Assembly (NCBI GenBank): GCA_015233405.1
Contig: JADFXT010000010.1
Location: 1 to 41,577 of the forward strand
Direction: 5' to 3'
From: Candidatus Omnitrophota bacterium
GTDB taxonomy: Bacteria > Omnitrophota > Gorgyraeia > Zapsychrales > Zapsychraceae
Length of the DNA: 41,577 nt
Shown here: piece after piece, positions 8,449-17,698 of the stretch
Layout: each line of letters begins with the position of its first letter
How positions within the stretch are numbered: the stretch's first letter is position 1
Program-made: the position numbers and the translations under genes
The notes under the pieces: generated by a model
Databases searched by the model: none
What the model saw: only the letters and a program-made list of their open reading frames with translations
What the model was told of the DNA's origin: nothing

Positions 8449-9435
8449 ATGACTATTTCACAAGCGGTCCTTGATCGTTTTAAAAAACTCATTGAAAAGA
8501 ATAAGTTGGCCCATGCCTATCTTTTTATCGGCGCGGCTTCAGCCGGAAAAACTGAAACAGCGTTGGCTGTTGCTAAGCTGGTCAATTGTCTTCAAAAGAA
8601 TTCCGCCGCAACCGGGACTTTTTGTGGCGAATGTGAATCTTGCCGGAAGGTTGATCTTAAGCAGCATCCGGATGTCCATCTGATCGAGAAAGATGTGGAG
8701 AATGAGGCGGAATCCATTTCCATTGAACAGATCCGGGGCATTTTAAGCCAGATTCAGTTAAGGCCTTTTGAAGGGCAAAAGAAAGTTTTTATTATTAAAA
8801 ATATTGAAGACATCACTCTTCCAGGCGCCAATGCGCTTTTAAAAACATTGGAAGAGCCGTCGGATAATAGCCTTTTGATCTTAACAACATCCGCTGTAGA
8901 GAAGAATTTGGATACGATTGTGTCCCGTTGCCATGCGGTCTATTTTCCGTCGCTCTCGCAGCAAGGATTAAAGAAATATTTAATGGGCCAAGGTCAAACG
9001 GGCCTGGAAGCGCATTTTCTGGCTTATTTTGCCCAGGGGTGTTTGGGAAAGATAGAAGAGTTGGAGCGCAATAAGATCTTTGAAAGAAAAAATGTGATGA
9101 TCAACAGTTTTGTTTATGCGCAAGGCGACGAAAAATTCTTGGAGGGAGTTCTCGAGGATAAAACGCAAACCAAGGAGTTTTTGGATATTCTTTTAAGCTG
9201 GATCCGCGACGCGTTATTGTTGAAATCCGCCATGAATGATGAAGAACAGCTGATTCATCTGGATCGTTCGGCGGACTTGAAAATTTTTTCCAACCGGTAT
9301 TCTTTTGAAGAATTAAACGATATCAACCGTCAAATCATTGAAGCAACTAAACTTTTAACGGAGAATCTTAATGTGAAGATCTCTCTGTTACTGCTAAAGG
9401 AGCGATTGTGGGAAAAATCATACAAATCCAACTAG
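8449..9435 (+). CDS. holB: DNA polymerase III delta' subunit
   Basis: HolB is a clamp-loader subunit. The 328-residue product has an AAA+ fold with P-loop GAASAGKT (28-35), a zinc module (C47, C59, C62, C65), ALLKTLEEPSDNSLLILTT and the SRC sensor 1 motif (DTIVSRCHAVYFP). The length fits delta' rather than the longer tau/gamma protein. It lies between tmk and a ricT-type gene, the tmk-holB-ricT order known from Firmicutes. It overlaps the next gene by 28 nt. Confidence 0.9.
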   Translation: MTISQAVLDRFKKLIEKNKLAHAYLFIGAASAGKTETALAVAKLVNCLQKNSAATGTFCGECESCRKVDLKQHPDVHLIEKDVENEAESISIEQIRGILSQIQLRPFEGQKKVFIIKNIEDITLPGANALLKTLEEPSDNSLLILTTSAVEKNLDTIVSRCHAVYFPSLSQQGLKKYLMGQGQTGLEAHFLAYFAQGCLGKIEELERNKIFERKNVMINSFVYAQGDEKFLEGVLEDKTQTKEFLDILLSWIRDALLLKSAMNDEEQLIHLDRSADLKIFSNRYSFEELNDINRQIIEATKLLTENLNVKISLLLLKERLWEKSYKSN

Positions 9436-10202
9436 GCGAATACCGCCCGATTCATCATTTTGATTTAAACAATGTCGACTGCCGTCGGGATGACTATGTG
9501 ATCCTGGATACGGATGAAGGGTCCGAATACGGACAGGTCCGCTCTGACACGCATTCGCCTGTCGAGGACAAGGCGGATAAAATTAAAGGGAAAGTCGTCC
9601 GTAAGGCAACCGAAGGGGACATGCGGCAAATCGATAATAACCGGATGAAAGCCAAAGATGCCTTAAACGTTTGTATCCGCAAAATTACGGATCAAAAATT
9701 GGACATGCAGATCGTCAATGCCGAGTACACCTTTGACAGCAGCAAGATCATTTTCTTTTTTACGGCGGAAGGCCGCGTGGATTTCCGTAATCTCGTCAAG
9801 GATTTGGCCAAGGTCTTTCGTGTCCGTATCGAGCTAAAGCAGATTGGCGTCAGGGACAAAGCCGGGATCGTTGGGGGTTATGGGATTTGTGGACGAGAAA
9901 TCTGTTGTGCGTCTTATATCAATGATTTCTCTCCGCTGTCCGTCAAGATGGCCAAGGAGCAAGGGCTTCCATTAAATCCGTCGAGGATTTCAGGGGTTTG
10001 CGGACGTATTAAATGCTGCATGGGATATGAGGTCTGTGTTTACAAAGAATTGTCGAAGGCCCTGCCGAAAGTCGGAGAAAAAGTTGTTACTCCCGACGGG
10101 CGCGGCAAGGTAATTGAAATCAACGTTTTTAAGAAATTCGCCATGGTCGATTTAGGCGAAGGACGGATTATTAAAGTAACTTACGGGAAAAAAGATGAAT
10201 AA
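9408..10202 (+). CDS. ricT: PSP1 domain protein, RicT (YaaT) type
   Basis: The 264-residue PSP1-domain protein carries the conserved cysteine-rich core: QIGVRDKAGIVGGYGICGREICCASY and SGVCGRIKCCMGYE. In Bacillus RicT these Cys residues help the RicA-RicF-RicT complex hold [4Fe-4S] clusters and stimulate RNase Y. Whether the partners exist here cannot be seen. The GTG start at 9408 follows AAAGGAG within holB. The C-terminal part (VVTPDGRGKVIEINVFKKFAMVDLGEGRI) resembles a small beta-barrel. The stop overlaps metG by 8 nt. Confidence 0.88.
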   Translation: MGKIIQIQLGEYRPIHHFDLNNVDCRRDDYVILDTDEGSEYGQVRSDTHSPVEDKADKIKGKVVRKATEGDMRQIDNNRMKAKDALNVCIRKITDQKLDMQIVNAEYTFDSSKIIFFFTAEGRVDFRNLVKDLAKVFRVRIELKQIGVRDKAGIVGGYGICGREICCASYINDFSPLSVKMAKEQGLPLNPSRISGVCGRIKCCMGYEVCVYKELSKALPKVGEKVVTPDGRGKVIEINVFKKFAMVDLGEGRIIKVTYGKKDE

Positions 10203-11697
10203 TAAATTTTATATCACAACACCAATTTATTACGTTAATGATAAGCCTCATATTGGCCATGCCTATACGACCATCCTCGCCGACGTTTTGGCCCGGTATC
10301 ATAAAACAGCCGGCGATGAGGTGTTTTTCTTGACGGGACTTGATGAACATGGACAAAAAGTCCAGCAGGCCGCCCAGAAACGCGGGCTTTCCGCTCAAGC
10401 GCATTGTGATGACTTAGCTCCGCGGTTCATCCAGTTATGGGAGAAGCTTGAAATTAAGTATGACGATTTTATTCGCACAACCCAGGAGCGCCATATTAAG
10501 GTCGTCCAGGCAGTGCTTCAGAAGGTCTACGAATCCGGAGATATCTATTTGCATGAATACGAGGGTTGGTATTCCGTTGCGGAAGAGCGGTTTATTACCG
10601 AGACCGAAAAAGAATCCGGCGCGTTTAGGGATGTTAAGCCGCTAAAGGAGCGCAACTGGTTTTTTAAAATGAGCAAATATCAGCAAACGCTTATTGACTA
10701 TATTAACGACAATCCTTCCTTTATTCAGCCCGTGCATCGGCGTAATGAGATCTTAGGGTTTTTAAAACAACCGCTCGGCGATTTATGTATCTCACGGCCT
10801 AAGGCGCGTATGGATTGGGGCATTGAACTTCCGTTTGATAAAGAGTATGTGACATACGTTTGGTTTGATGCGCTGATTAATTACATTACAGCGCCGGGGT
10901 ACCTTTCTGACGACGAGAAATTTAAGAAGTGGTGGCCGGCGGACGTTCATTTATTGGGGAAGGATATTCTGACCACGCATTCGGTGTATTGGACGACCAT
11001 GCTTTTTTCACTTGCGCTGCCACTGCCGAAAACGATCTTCGCCCACGGTTGGTGGCTTATCGGTGAAACCAAAATGAGCAAGTCCTTGGGCAATGTCGTC
11101 AATCCCTTGGACCTCGTCGATCAGTATGGGGTTGATGCGGTCCGATATTATCTCATGCGGGAAATGGTCTTAGGGCAAGACGCGAACTTTACGCTGGAAT
11201 CTTTTATCAAACGTTACAATAGCGATCTGGCTAATGATTTTGGGAATTTGCTTAATCGCGTCAGCGGCCTCGTCGGGAAATATTTTGAAGGAGTTGTCGC
11301 TGAAGAGGGCCAAGTCAACGAGCCTGAACTCGCCATCCAAAAGCAGGCGGGGGCATTGGACGCAAAAGTCCGCCAACTCGTCGACGAACTACGGATTAAC
11401 GAGGCGATTGAAGAAACCCTTCAGCTGGTACGAGCAGCCAATAAATATTTGGAATATCAAGCCCCGTGGAAAGTCGCAAAGGAAAGTTTGCCGCAAGCCG
11501 GTACGATTCTTTATACGGCGATGGAAGCTTTGCGGATCAGTGCGGTCCTTTTAGCGCCGGTTATGCCGGCGAAGACGGCGACTGTGCTCGACGTCCTTGG
11601 AGCTACAGACTCAGCTCCTCGCTGGGGCGAATTAAAATCAGGAACGAAACTAAAAACCCACGACGCATTGTTTCCGAGATTGGAAGTCAAAGAATAG
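10195..11697 (+). CDS. metG: methionyl-tRNA synthetase (short form)
   Basis: This class I synthetase of 500 residues has HIGH at 19-22 (PHIGHAYTTI) and KMSKS at 293-297 (ETKMSKSLGNV), plus the LDEHG, EGWYS and YVWFDALINYI blocks. The zinc-knuckle cysteines found in E. coli-type enzymes are absent (the segment reads GWYSVAEERFITETE), so it belongs to the metal-free subgroup. It also lacks the C-terminal tRNA-binding (EMAP-like) domain. It overlaps ricT by 8 nt. Confidence 0.96.
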   Translation: MNNKFYITTPIYYVNDKPHIGHAYTTILADVLARYHKTAGDEVFFLTGLDEHGQKVQQAAQKRGLSAQAHCDDLAPRFIQLWEKLEIKYDDFIRTTQERHIKVVQAVLQKVYESGDIYLHEYEGWYSVAEERFITETEKESGAFRDVKPLKERNWFFKMSKYQQTLIDYINDNPSFIQPVHRRNEILGFLKQPLGDLCISRPKARMDWGIELPFDKEYVTYVWFDALINYITAPGYLSDDEKFKKWWPADVHLLGKDILTTHSVYWTTMLFSLALPLPKTIFAHGWWLIGETKMSKSLGNVVNPLDLVDQYGVDAVRYYLMREMVLGQDANFTLESFIKRYNSDLANDFGNLLNRVSGLVGKYFEGVVAEEGQVNEPELAIQKQAGALDAKVRQLVDELRINEAIEETLQLVRAANKYLEYQAPWKVAKESLPQAGTILYTAMEALRISAVLLAPVMPAKTATVLDVLGATDSAPRWGELKSGTKLKTHDALFPRLEVKE

Positions 11698-11717
11698 AAA
11701 GGATTTTATCAAAGATT

Positions 11718-12764
11718 ATGAATTATCCGACGATTAGCTGGACCAAAGGGTGTGTAAGAATCATCGACCAGACCAAACTTCCACACAAATTAGAATACAT
11801 CAACTGTCGTCATATTCAAACGCTTTGGGACGCTATCAAACGGTTAAGTGTTCGCGGCGCTCCGGCGTTAGGGGTCGCGGCAAGCTTTGGCGTTCTTTTG
11901 GGGTTAAAAGAATTTAAAGGCCAAGATAGAGAGGCGTTTGACAAGCATATCAATAAGGTTTGCGATTACATCGCGACTTCTCGCCCGACGGCGGTTAATC
12001 TTTTCAATGCCCTTAGGGACATGAAACAAGTTTTAAAGGACCATCTGCAAGCGTCCGTCGCTGTTTTGAGAGAATTATTGGAGAAAAAAGCGTTTGAAAT
12101 TTACGAACTGGATAGAACGACCTGCCGAAAGATGGGAAAATACGGCGCGGCCTTGATCAAAAATGGCCAGACGCTGATGACGGTTTGTAATGCCGGGGCC
12201 TTGGCCACCGTCGATTATGGTACGGCGTTGGGTGTCTTTTACAGCGCCAAAGAAAGCGGCAAAAAGTTTAAAGTGTATGCCTGTGAAACCAGACCTCTTC
12301 TTCAAGGGGCGAGGTTAACGGCATGGGAACTGTTACGCGCAAAGATCGATGTGACCTTGATCTGCGATAATATGGCGGCAACGCTTATGAAGCAAGGCAA
12401 AGTGGACGCGATCTTTGCAGGAGCGGATCGCATCGCAGCTAATGGGGACGCTGCGAACAAAATCGGGACTTACAGCTTGGCGGTCTTAGCGAAGCATCAC
12501 GGAATTCCTTTTTATATCGTAGCGCCATTTTCAACATTTGATTTGAATATTCCGACGGGAAAACAGATCCCTATTGAAGAAAGGGACAAGTCTGAGGTCT
12601 TGGGGTTTGGGGCGTTTCAGGCCGCGCCTAAAGGCGTTAAGGTTTATAACCCTGCTTTTGACGTGACAGATCATCAGTTGATCAAAGGCATTGTTACCGA
12701 GAAAGGCGTTATCACTTCGCCCTATACAAAAAATATCCAAAAGACATTTCAGAAAGGGAGATGA
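11718..12764 (+). CDS. mtnA: S-methyl-5-thioribose-1-phosphate isomerase
   Basis: MtnA converts methylthioribose-1-phosphate to methylthioribulose-1-phosphate in methionine salvage. It is a member of the eIF2B-alpha/beta/delta-like family. The 348 residues carry RGAPA (46-50), the catalytic Cys in TVCNAGALAT (C157) and the catalytic Asp in GADRIAANGDAANKIGTY (D237), plus the C-terminal ITPYTKN-like ITSPYTKN. An open frame runs further upstream, but that part lies inside metG; ATG 11718 gives the normal family start. No other salvage genes are in the window, so other roles of this family (for example ribose-1,5-bisphosphate isomerase) remain possible. Confidence 0.93.
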   Translation: MNYPTISWTKGCVRIIDQTKLPHKLEYINCRHIQTLWDAIKRLSVRGAPALGVAASFGVLLGLKEFKGQDREAFDKHINKVCDYIATSRPTAVNLFNALRDMKQVLKDHLQASVAVLRELLEKKAFEIYELDRTTCRKMGKYGAALIKNGQTLMTVCNAGALATVDYGTALGVFYSAKESGKKFKVYACETRPLLQGARLTAWELLRAKIDVTLICDNMAATLMKQGKVDAIFAGADRIAANGDAANKIGTYSLAVLAKHHGIPFYIVAPFSTFDLNIPTGKQIPIEERDKSEVLGFGAFQAAPKGVKVYNPAFDVTDHQLIKGIVTEKGVITSPYTKNIQKTFQKGR

Positions 12765-14278
12765 TGACCAAATTATCCTCGTTGTTTGCAAATGTGGGGT
12801 TTCCTAAGAACGTTTCTCAGAAACAGATCAATGGTTTTGTGTATTTTCTCTTGGCCGTCATACTTGTTATTTCTGCTTACCAGTCTTTTCGATTTACTAG
12901 TGCATTGGACAATAGCGGATTGATTGCCGATATGAAAGGTTATTACACAACAGCTTTGGATTTTAAAAAGATAGATTATGGAATAGGAGGAGGATATTCT
13001 GTTTTTCTCGCCATTGCTCTTATGATCGGCCCGAAATCTCCTTATACGGCTTATTATGCACAAGTGCTTTTGCATTTAGTTTCGATTGTTTTTATTTTCT
13101 TCATCGGAAAACGCTTATCCGGCAACATCGCCGGCTTAATTGCCGCAGCTCTTTTTGCCTTCTCCCTCGAGGCGACGATTCTTCAGGGATATCTTCATCG
13201 GGACCTTTTGAGAAATACGTTATATTTGGGGATGATTTGTTTCTTCGCATCTAGATTTGATGACGGGAAGAAAAGCGTTCTTTATAAGATCTTAATTGGT
13301 ATCTTATTTATTTTTGCCTTGGAAGCAAAAATGACCACAATCTTAACGATCTTGCCTTTTCTTATTGTTTTCCTTTTTCGAGGATGGAATTATTTAAAAG
13401 GATTGGTTAAAAAATATTGGATATCTCTTCTAACTTTTTTTGTGGTCATGATGGGATTTGGAGGATTAAATTGGTATTACCATGGGTCTTTTACAGTTTT
13501 TGAATTATATGCGTCTCCTTTAAATATATATGATGGCAATAGTCCGGTTGCGACGGGTATTTCATGTACGGAGAGCGAGAATTTCCTAGGGAAAATCATT
13601 GAAAAGAGCCCTTTTAAAGGAGATCAGAAAAAAGTAGATGAATTTACTATGAAATTGGTGTGGGAATTTCGAAAGAATCTTCCTCAGTATGTCCGACATC
13701 TCAATATGGTCAGAGCGATCAATTGGTGGACGACGGACATGGACCAATGCGGAGTCTATACGGTGATTAATGCCGGGCCAGCGCTTAGAGGTAAAATGTT
13801 GATAAGCACGTTTTGGCTATTCATCTTGGGGATTCCAGCTTCGTTCTTATTTATGGTTTTATCGGCGATATCTTCGATCAACAAAACAAAATATAATTAT
13901 CAGAACCATTTTCTCATGGGCGGACTTTTTTATGGACATATTGCGGCGCTCATCATTCTGGCATTCTCGTTTTATATTTTTGGAGATACTTTCGGCAAAA
14001 TGTTCCTTTATTCAATGCTGGCTATAACAGGGATATATACATTTATTTTAGCCCTGTGTTTAGCGAAAGAAGCCGATAATGCATTATTGACGAGATGGCT
14101 CATGGTTTCCGGTCTAGCCTTGGATGCTTCCATCTATATTTTATTTATCGTCGTAAAAATGCGCTATCGAATTCACATGATACCGTTTTATTGCCTTTGT
14201 ATCGGCGGCGTCATAGGAGAGATCGTTTATTTAATACGGAACAAGATTAAGTCTTTAAAGAAAGAAAATCCGTCGTAG
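12761..14278 (+). CDS. polytopic membrane protein, GT-C (PMT/ArnT-like) glycosyltransferase candidate
   Basis: The 505-residue protein has roughly eleven or twelve hydrophobic segments. The first periplasmic loop contains an acidic patch (NSGLIADMKGYYTTALDF) and is followed by GGYSVFLAIALMIG, LVSIVFIFFIGKRLSGNIAGLIAAALFAFS and LQGYLHRDLLRNTLYLG. That layout matches GT-C lipid-linked-sugar transferases (glycosyltransferase 39/PMT_2), but the match is weak and the substrate unknown. It overlaps mtnA by 4 nt (ATGA). It looks more A+T-rich than the genes on either side, so it may be a later arrival in this operon. Confidence 0.6.
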   Translation: MMTKLSSLFANVGFPKNVSQKQINGFVYFLLAVILVISAYQSFRFTSALDNSGLIADMKGYYTTALDFKKIDYGIGGGYSVFLAIALMIGPKSPYTAYYAQVLLHLVSIVFIFFIGKRLSGNIAGLIAAALFAFSLEATILQGYLHRDLLRNTLYLGMICFFASRFDDGKKSVLYKILIGILFIFALEAKMTTILTILPFLIVFLFRGWNYLKGLVKKYWISLLTFFVVMMGFGGLNWYYHGSFTVFELYASPLNIYDGNSPVATGISCTESENFLGKIIEKSPFKGDQKKVDEFTMKLVWEFRKNLPQYVRHLNMVRAINWWTTDMDQCGVYTVINAGPALRGKMLISTFWLFILGIPASFLFMVLSAISSINKTKYNYQNHFLMGGLFYGHIAALIILAFSFYIFGDTFGKMFLYSMLAITGIYTFILALCLAKEADNALLTRWLMVSGLALDASIYILFIVVKMRYRIHMIPFYCLCIGGVIGEIVYLIRNKIKSLKKENPS

Positions 14279-14311
14279 TTTTTCTATCCTCTTTCAGTGG
14301 ACGCAAATCCC

Positions 14312-15238
14312 ATGAGTAAAGCCACATCAATTATGGCAAAAAATATTTCTTCTGTAGGGGAGTTTGGATTTATCGACCTCATTCGTAAAAGGATGTCAAC
14401 CAGTGGTTCTGTCCTTAAAGGCATTGGCGATGATGCCGCGGTCGTCAGTTTGTCGCCGGGCAAGAAAATGCTATTGACGACGGATATGCTCTTAGAAGGC
14501 GCACATTTTACTTTGACGATGCCGCCATCAGGCATTGGGCATAAGGCGATGGCTGTCAATATCAGCGATATTGCTGCCATGGGAGGAGTTCCGAAATACG
14601 CTTTGGTGTCATTAGGGGCGCCGCCCAATTTGCCGCTTGATTATCTTCTTAAAATTTACCAGGCGATGGACAAGACCGCTCAACAGTATGGGGTTTCTAT
14701 CGTCGGTGGGGACACGATTAAAAGTAGTAAGCTTATTATCAATGTGGCCATGGTCGGCGAGGCGGATGAGGAAAAAATCGTTTACCGTTCGGGCGCCAAA
14801 GTCGGCGACAGGATCTTTGTGACGGGCCGGTTGGGGAGTTCCTTAAAAAGTGGGCGGCATTTGACATTTGTTCCCCGCCTTAAGGAATCACAATATTTGG
14901 TTAAGCATTTTAAGCCGACTGCCATGATTGACATTTCCGACGGACTAGTTGGCGATCTGGGGCATATTTTAAAAGAAAGCCGTGTAGGCGCCGTGTTATC
15001 TGAAGATGCGATTCCCCGATATCCGGACGCAAGTTTAAAGAATGCTTTGTATGACGGCGAAGATTTTGAGCTGATTTTTACTGTGCCTTTTAAGCAGGCT
15101 GAGAAACTTAAAAGAATAAAAATGCCTTTTAGGTTTTATGAGATCGGCGAAATCACGGATCAAGAAAGACAATGTTCCATCGTTGGTAAAGATGGGGTCC
15201 GTCAAAAGATTACCGTAAAAGGCTATACACATTTTTAG
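14312..15238 (+). CDS. thiL: thiamine-monophosphate kinase
   Basis: ThiL phosphorylates thiamine monophosphate to the active diphosphate. Conserved blocks include GEFGFIDLI, GIGDDAAVV, TTDMLLEGAHF, the NISDIAAMGGVPKYALVSLG signature, VGGDTIKSS and the C-terminal MIDISDGLVGDLGHIL and YDGEDFELIFTV. Possible starts are GTG 14297, ATG 14312 and ATG 14333; none has a clear Shine-Dalgarno, so the start is uncertain by about ten residues. thiL next to tsaE/tsaB is a recurring arrangement. Confidence 0.94.
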   Translation: MSKATSIMAKNISSVGEFGFIDLIRKRMSTSGSVLKGIGDDAAVVSLSPGKKMLLTTDMLLEGAHFTLTMPPSGIGHKAMAVNISDIAAMGGVPKYALVSLGAPPNLPLDYLLKIYQAMDKTAQQYGVSIVGGDTIKSSKLIINVAMVGEADEEKIVYRSGAKVGDRIFVTGRLGSSLKSGRHLTFVPRLKESQYLVKHFKPTAMIDISDGLVGDLGHILKESRVGAVLSEDAIPRYPDASLKNALYDGEDFELIFTVPFKQAEKLKRIKMPFRFYEIGEITDQERQCSIVGKDGVRQKITVKGYTHF

Positions 15239-15246
15239 GTGTTATT

Positions 15247-15684
15247 ATGATGCCCAAACAATGTATTTCTAAAGACGCAAATGAAACCATTTCTCTCGGC
15301 GAGAAAATGGCCAAACAGTTAAAACCGGGCGATGTTCTTTGCCTGACGGGAGATCTCGGCAGCGGCAAGACAACTTTCGTTAAAGGTTTAGCTAGGGGGC
15401 TTAAACTCGGCGAAGAGCTTGTTCATAGCCCGACATTCACCTTGATGAATGTTTATGAAGGTAAAGGGAAGAAATCTTTGTTCCATTTTGACCTTTATCG
15501 CGTAGAAAAGATAACGGAAATATTTTCGCTCGATTACGAAGAATATCTTTATGGCGATGGGATCTCCGTCGTGGAATGGGCGGAAAAATTAGGCAAGCTC
15601 ATGCCCAAGACATATTGGGAGATAGAATTTGTTCATAAAGGCGAACAGAAACGTTTTATAACAATACAGAAGAGGCAAAAATGA
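15247..15684 (+). CDS. tsaE: tRNA t6A biosynthesis ATPase TsaE
   Basis: TsaE is the small P-loop ATPase that works with TsaB and TsaD to make N6-threonylcarbamoyladenosine at tRNA position 37. The 145-residue protein has Walker A GDLGSGKTT (35-43), the family motif SPTFTLMNVYEG, HFDLYRVE and VVEWAEKL. Two ATGs in tandem (15247, 15250) are both usable. Its stop overlaps the tsaB start by 4 nt (ATGA), so the two partner subunits are translationally coupled. Confidence 0.96.
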   Translation: MMPKQCISKDANETISLGEKMAKQLKPGDVLCLTGDLGSGKTTFVKGLARGLKLGEELVHSPTFTLMNVYEGKGKKSLFHFDLYRVEKITEIFSLDYEEYLYGDGISVVEWAEKLGKLMPKTYWEIEFVHKGEQKRFITIQKRQK

Positions 15685-16352
15685 AATTGTTATTGTTAGA
15701 TACCTCTACAAAAAATTTCAGCTTGGCTGTTTCAAGCGGCGACAGGGTTGTTGCGTCGAAGAATATGGTTTTAAAGAAAGTTTTGTCGTCTTCGATTATC
15801 CCGAGCATTGAAGGGATTTTAAAGAAAGCTGGTATTGCCTTAAATGAGCTCGACGGATTTGCCGTGGGACTAGGGCCAGGTTCTTTTACGAGTCTGCGTG
15901 TGGGTGTTGCTACGGTCAAGGGGCTTGCCTTTGCGCTGAACAAACCCGTCGTGGGAGTAAGCAGTTTGGATATCATAGCCATGGGGATCAAAGGGGATGT
16001 CCCTTTCTTGAATGTGATTTCGGATGCCAAAAGAGACCTTCTTTATGCGTGTTCCTATACAAAGAAAGATCATGTTTTAGAGCGCTTAAGCGGTTATTTA
16101 TTGCTTCCGGTAAAAGATATCTTAAAGAAAACAAAAGAAAAAGCTTTTTTCACCGGCGACGGGATTACAATTTTAGAAAAAGAGAATTTGATAACAAAGG
16201 ATTATATTCTGGCGGATGAGAAATGCTGGTATCCGCAGGCAAAGAATTTGTTGCCACTGGTTCTTGAACGTTTTAAAAAGAAGAACTTTGATGATATCGA
16301 TAAGTTGGTTCCGCTGTATTTGTATCCGGAAGATTGTCAGGTTAAAAAATAA
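15681..16352 (+). CDS. tsaB: tRNA t6A biosynthesis protein TsaB
   Basis: TsaB is the ASKHA-fold partner of TsaD in t6A formation. The 223 residues start with LLLLDTSTKNFSLAVSSGDRV and contain AVGLGPGSFTSLRVGVATVKGLAFALNKPVVGVSSLD, the classical YeaZ signature, then DAKRDLLYA. The C-terminus is ordinary for the family. It overlaps tsaE; tsaD is not in this window. Confidence 0.95.
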   Translation: MKLLLLDTSTKNFSLAVSSGDRVVASKNMVLKKVLSSSIIPSIEGILKKAGIALNELDGFAVGLGPGSFTSLRVGVATVKGLAFALNKPVVGVSSLDIIAMGIKGDVPFLNVISDAKRDLLYACSYTKKDHVLERLSGYLLLPVKDILKKTKEKAFFTGDGITILEKENLITKDYILADEKCWYPQAKNLLPLVLERFKKKNFDDIDKLVPLYLYPEDCQVKK

Positions 16353-16355
16353 GCA

Positions 16356-16375
16356 TCGCACAGCCAGTCGTGCGA
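16356..16375 (+). other. small hairpin between tsaB and alr
   Basis: TCGCAC and GTGCGA flank an 8-nt loop, forming a 6-bp perfect stem 4 nt after the tsaB stop. It ends just before the alr ribosome-binding site (AAAAGGA). There is no U-tract, so it is not a terminator; it might protect the mRNA or affect alr initiation. Function is unknown. Confidence 0.4.
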
Positions 16376-16388
16376 AAAGGAAAAATTA

Positions 16389-17579
16389 ATGACGATGCGT
16401 GATAATCAAGAAACCAACCATTTGGCTTTAAGCTGGGCCGAGATTGATTTAAAGGCTGTCATGCATAATTTAAAAGAGCTTCGGCGTTTGGCTAGCCGCA
16501 ATCAATTTGTTTTACCGTCGAGGCCGGACGCTCAAAAGAAGCGCCAGGCCATGGATATTCTTGCCGTCATCAAGGCCGATGCCTACGGCCATGGGATGGA
16601 AGAAATCGGATTGTTGTTACAAAAGCAAGGCGTTGAATTCTTTGGCGTTTCCGACGTCAAAGAGGGCATCCGGTTACGTCAAATCGGTATTAGAAAGCCC
16701 ATTTTGCTTTTAGAAGGCCCGCTGCCGTATTTTGCCAAAGACATTGTTGATTATCATCTGATGCCTACGGTTTGTACGCTTGAGTCGGCCCGGGCATTAA
16801 ACGCTTATGGCCAAAAGGTCAATAAACGTATTCGCATCCATATCAAGGTCGACACTGGCATGGGCCGCTTAGGCGTGTGGCACGAGGATGCGTTTGATTT
16901 CATAAGAGAAATTGACAAATTGAAATATTTGATCGTTTATGGCATTTATACGCATTTTCCCGTCGCTGATACGGATAAAGATTTTACGCTGCGCCAGATC
17001 GAAATCCTTTCGCAGCTCGTCATGCGCTTGGACCAAAAAGGACTGGTTATTCCCTATATTCATGCCGGCAACAGCATGGGGTTAAGCGGATACAGGACCA
17101 AGGTCTTAAACTTGGCCCGTCCGGGATTGATGATTTATGGTTTATATCCGAGCGAGTCTTTGATGAAACAGGTCAAATTAAAGCCGGTGATGAGCATAAA
17201 ATCTAAAATCATTTTTATCAAGAAAATTACTAAAGGCCGTGGCGTGAGTTATGGCCAGACATTTGTTGCTAAACACGACATGACAATCGCCATTCTTCCC
17301 ATCGGTTACAGCGACGGATATTACCGCGATTTTTCCAACAAGGCCTTTGTGATCGTAAAAGGCATGCGTTGTCCGGTCGTCGGGAATGTCACGATGGACC
17401 AGATCATCGTGGATATTTCAGAGGTAGAAAATCCGAAACTGGGGATGACCGTGACGATTTTAGGGAAGGAAGGAAAGGCTTCTGTGACGGCTGATGATTT
17501 GGGAAATTGGGCCAATACCATCAATTATGAAATCGTCTGTTCTTTAGGCCATCAATTGATGAAGAAATACGTCTCTTAA
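16389..17579 (+). CDS. alr: alanine racemase
   Basis: This PLP enzyme interconverts L- and D-alanine for peptidoglycan. The 396-residue protein has the PLP lysine in VIKADAYGHG (K62), the catalytic tyrosine in GVSYGQTF (Y288), and HIKVDTGMGRLG, HAGNSMG, LARPGLMIYG and GNVTMDQIIVD. A short charged insertion (about residues 38-54, SRNQFVLPSRPDAQKKRQAMD) before the PLP-lysine strand is longer than in typical enzymes. The start has Shine-Dalgarno AAGGA. The gene closes the long plus-strand block and is convergent with the next gene. Confidence 0.96.
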   Translation: MTMRDNQETNHLALSWAEIDLKAVMHNLKELRRLASRNQFVLPSRPDAQKKRQAMDILAVIKADAYGHGMEEIGLLLQKQGVEFFGVSDVKEGIRLRQIGIRKPILLLEGPLPYFAKDIVDYHLMPTVCTLESARALNAYGQKVNKRIRIHIKVDTGMGRLGVWHEDAFDFIREIDKLKYLIVYGIYTHFPVADTDKDFTLRQIEILSQLVMRLDQKGLVIPYIHAGNSMGLSGYRTKVLNLARPGLMIYGLYPSESLMKQVKLKPVMSIKSKIIFIKKITKGRGVSYGQTFVAKHDMTIAILPIGYSDGYYRDFSNKAFVIVKGMRCPVVGNVTMDQIIVDISEVENPKLGMTVTILGKEGKASVTADDLGNWANTINYEIVCSLGHQLMKKYVS

Positions 17580-17580
17580 A

Positions 17581-17694
17581 AATCCGAAGCACGAATATCG
17601 AAATCCGAAAAAGTCTACAATCCTAACAACCAAAAATTTGAAATTTAAGATTTGATTTTTTGTTTCGAGTTTCGATATTTGTGCTTCGGATTTT
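17581..17694. repeat. MITE-like palindromic element, copy A
   Basis: The 114-bp element has near-perfect terminal inverted repeats. Its left end reads AATCCGAAGCAC..AATATCGAAA, and its right end is the reverse complement with one mismatch over 23 bases. The interior is A+T-rich and partly palindromic (AAATTTGAAATTTAAGATTT-type). It fills the gap between convergent alr and the minus-strand gene at 17699, where it could act as a bidirectional terminator. Relatives lie at 34144-34271 and 38625-38732. Confidence 0.85.
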
Positions 17695-17698
17695 TTGT

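Noticed and set aside
11466-11717. Longer mtnA start inside metG
   Set aside because: The added 84 residues are an out-of-frame shadow of metG; MNYPTISW is the normal MtnA N-terminus.
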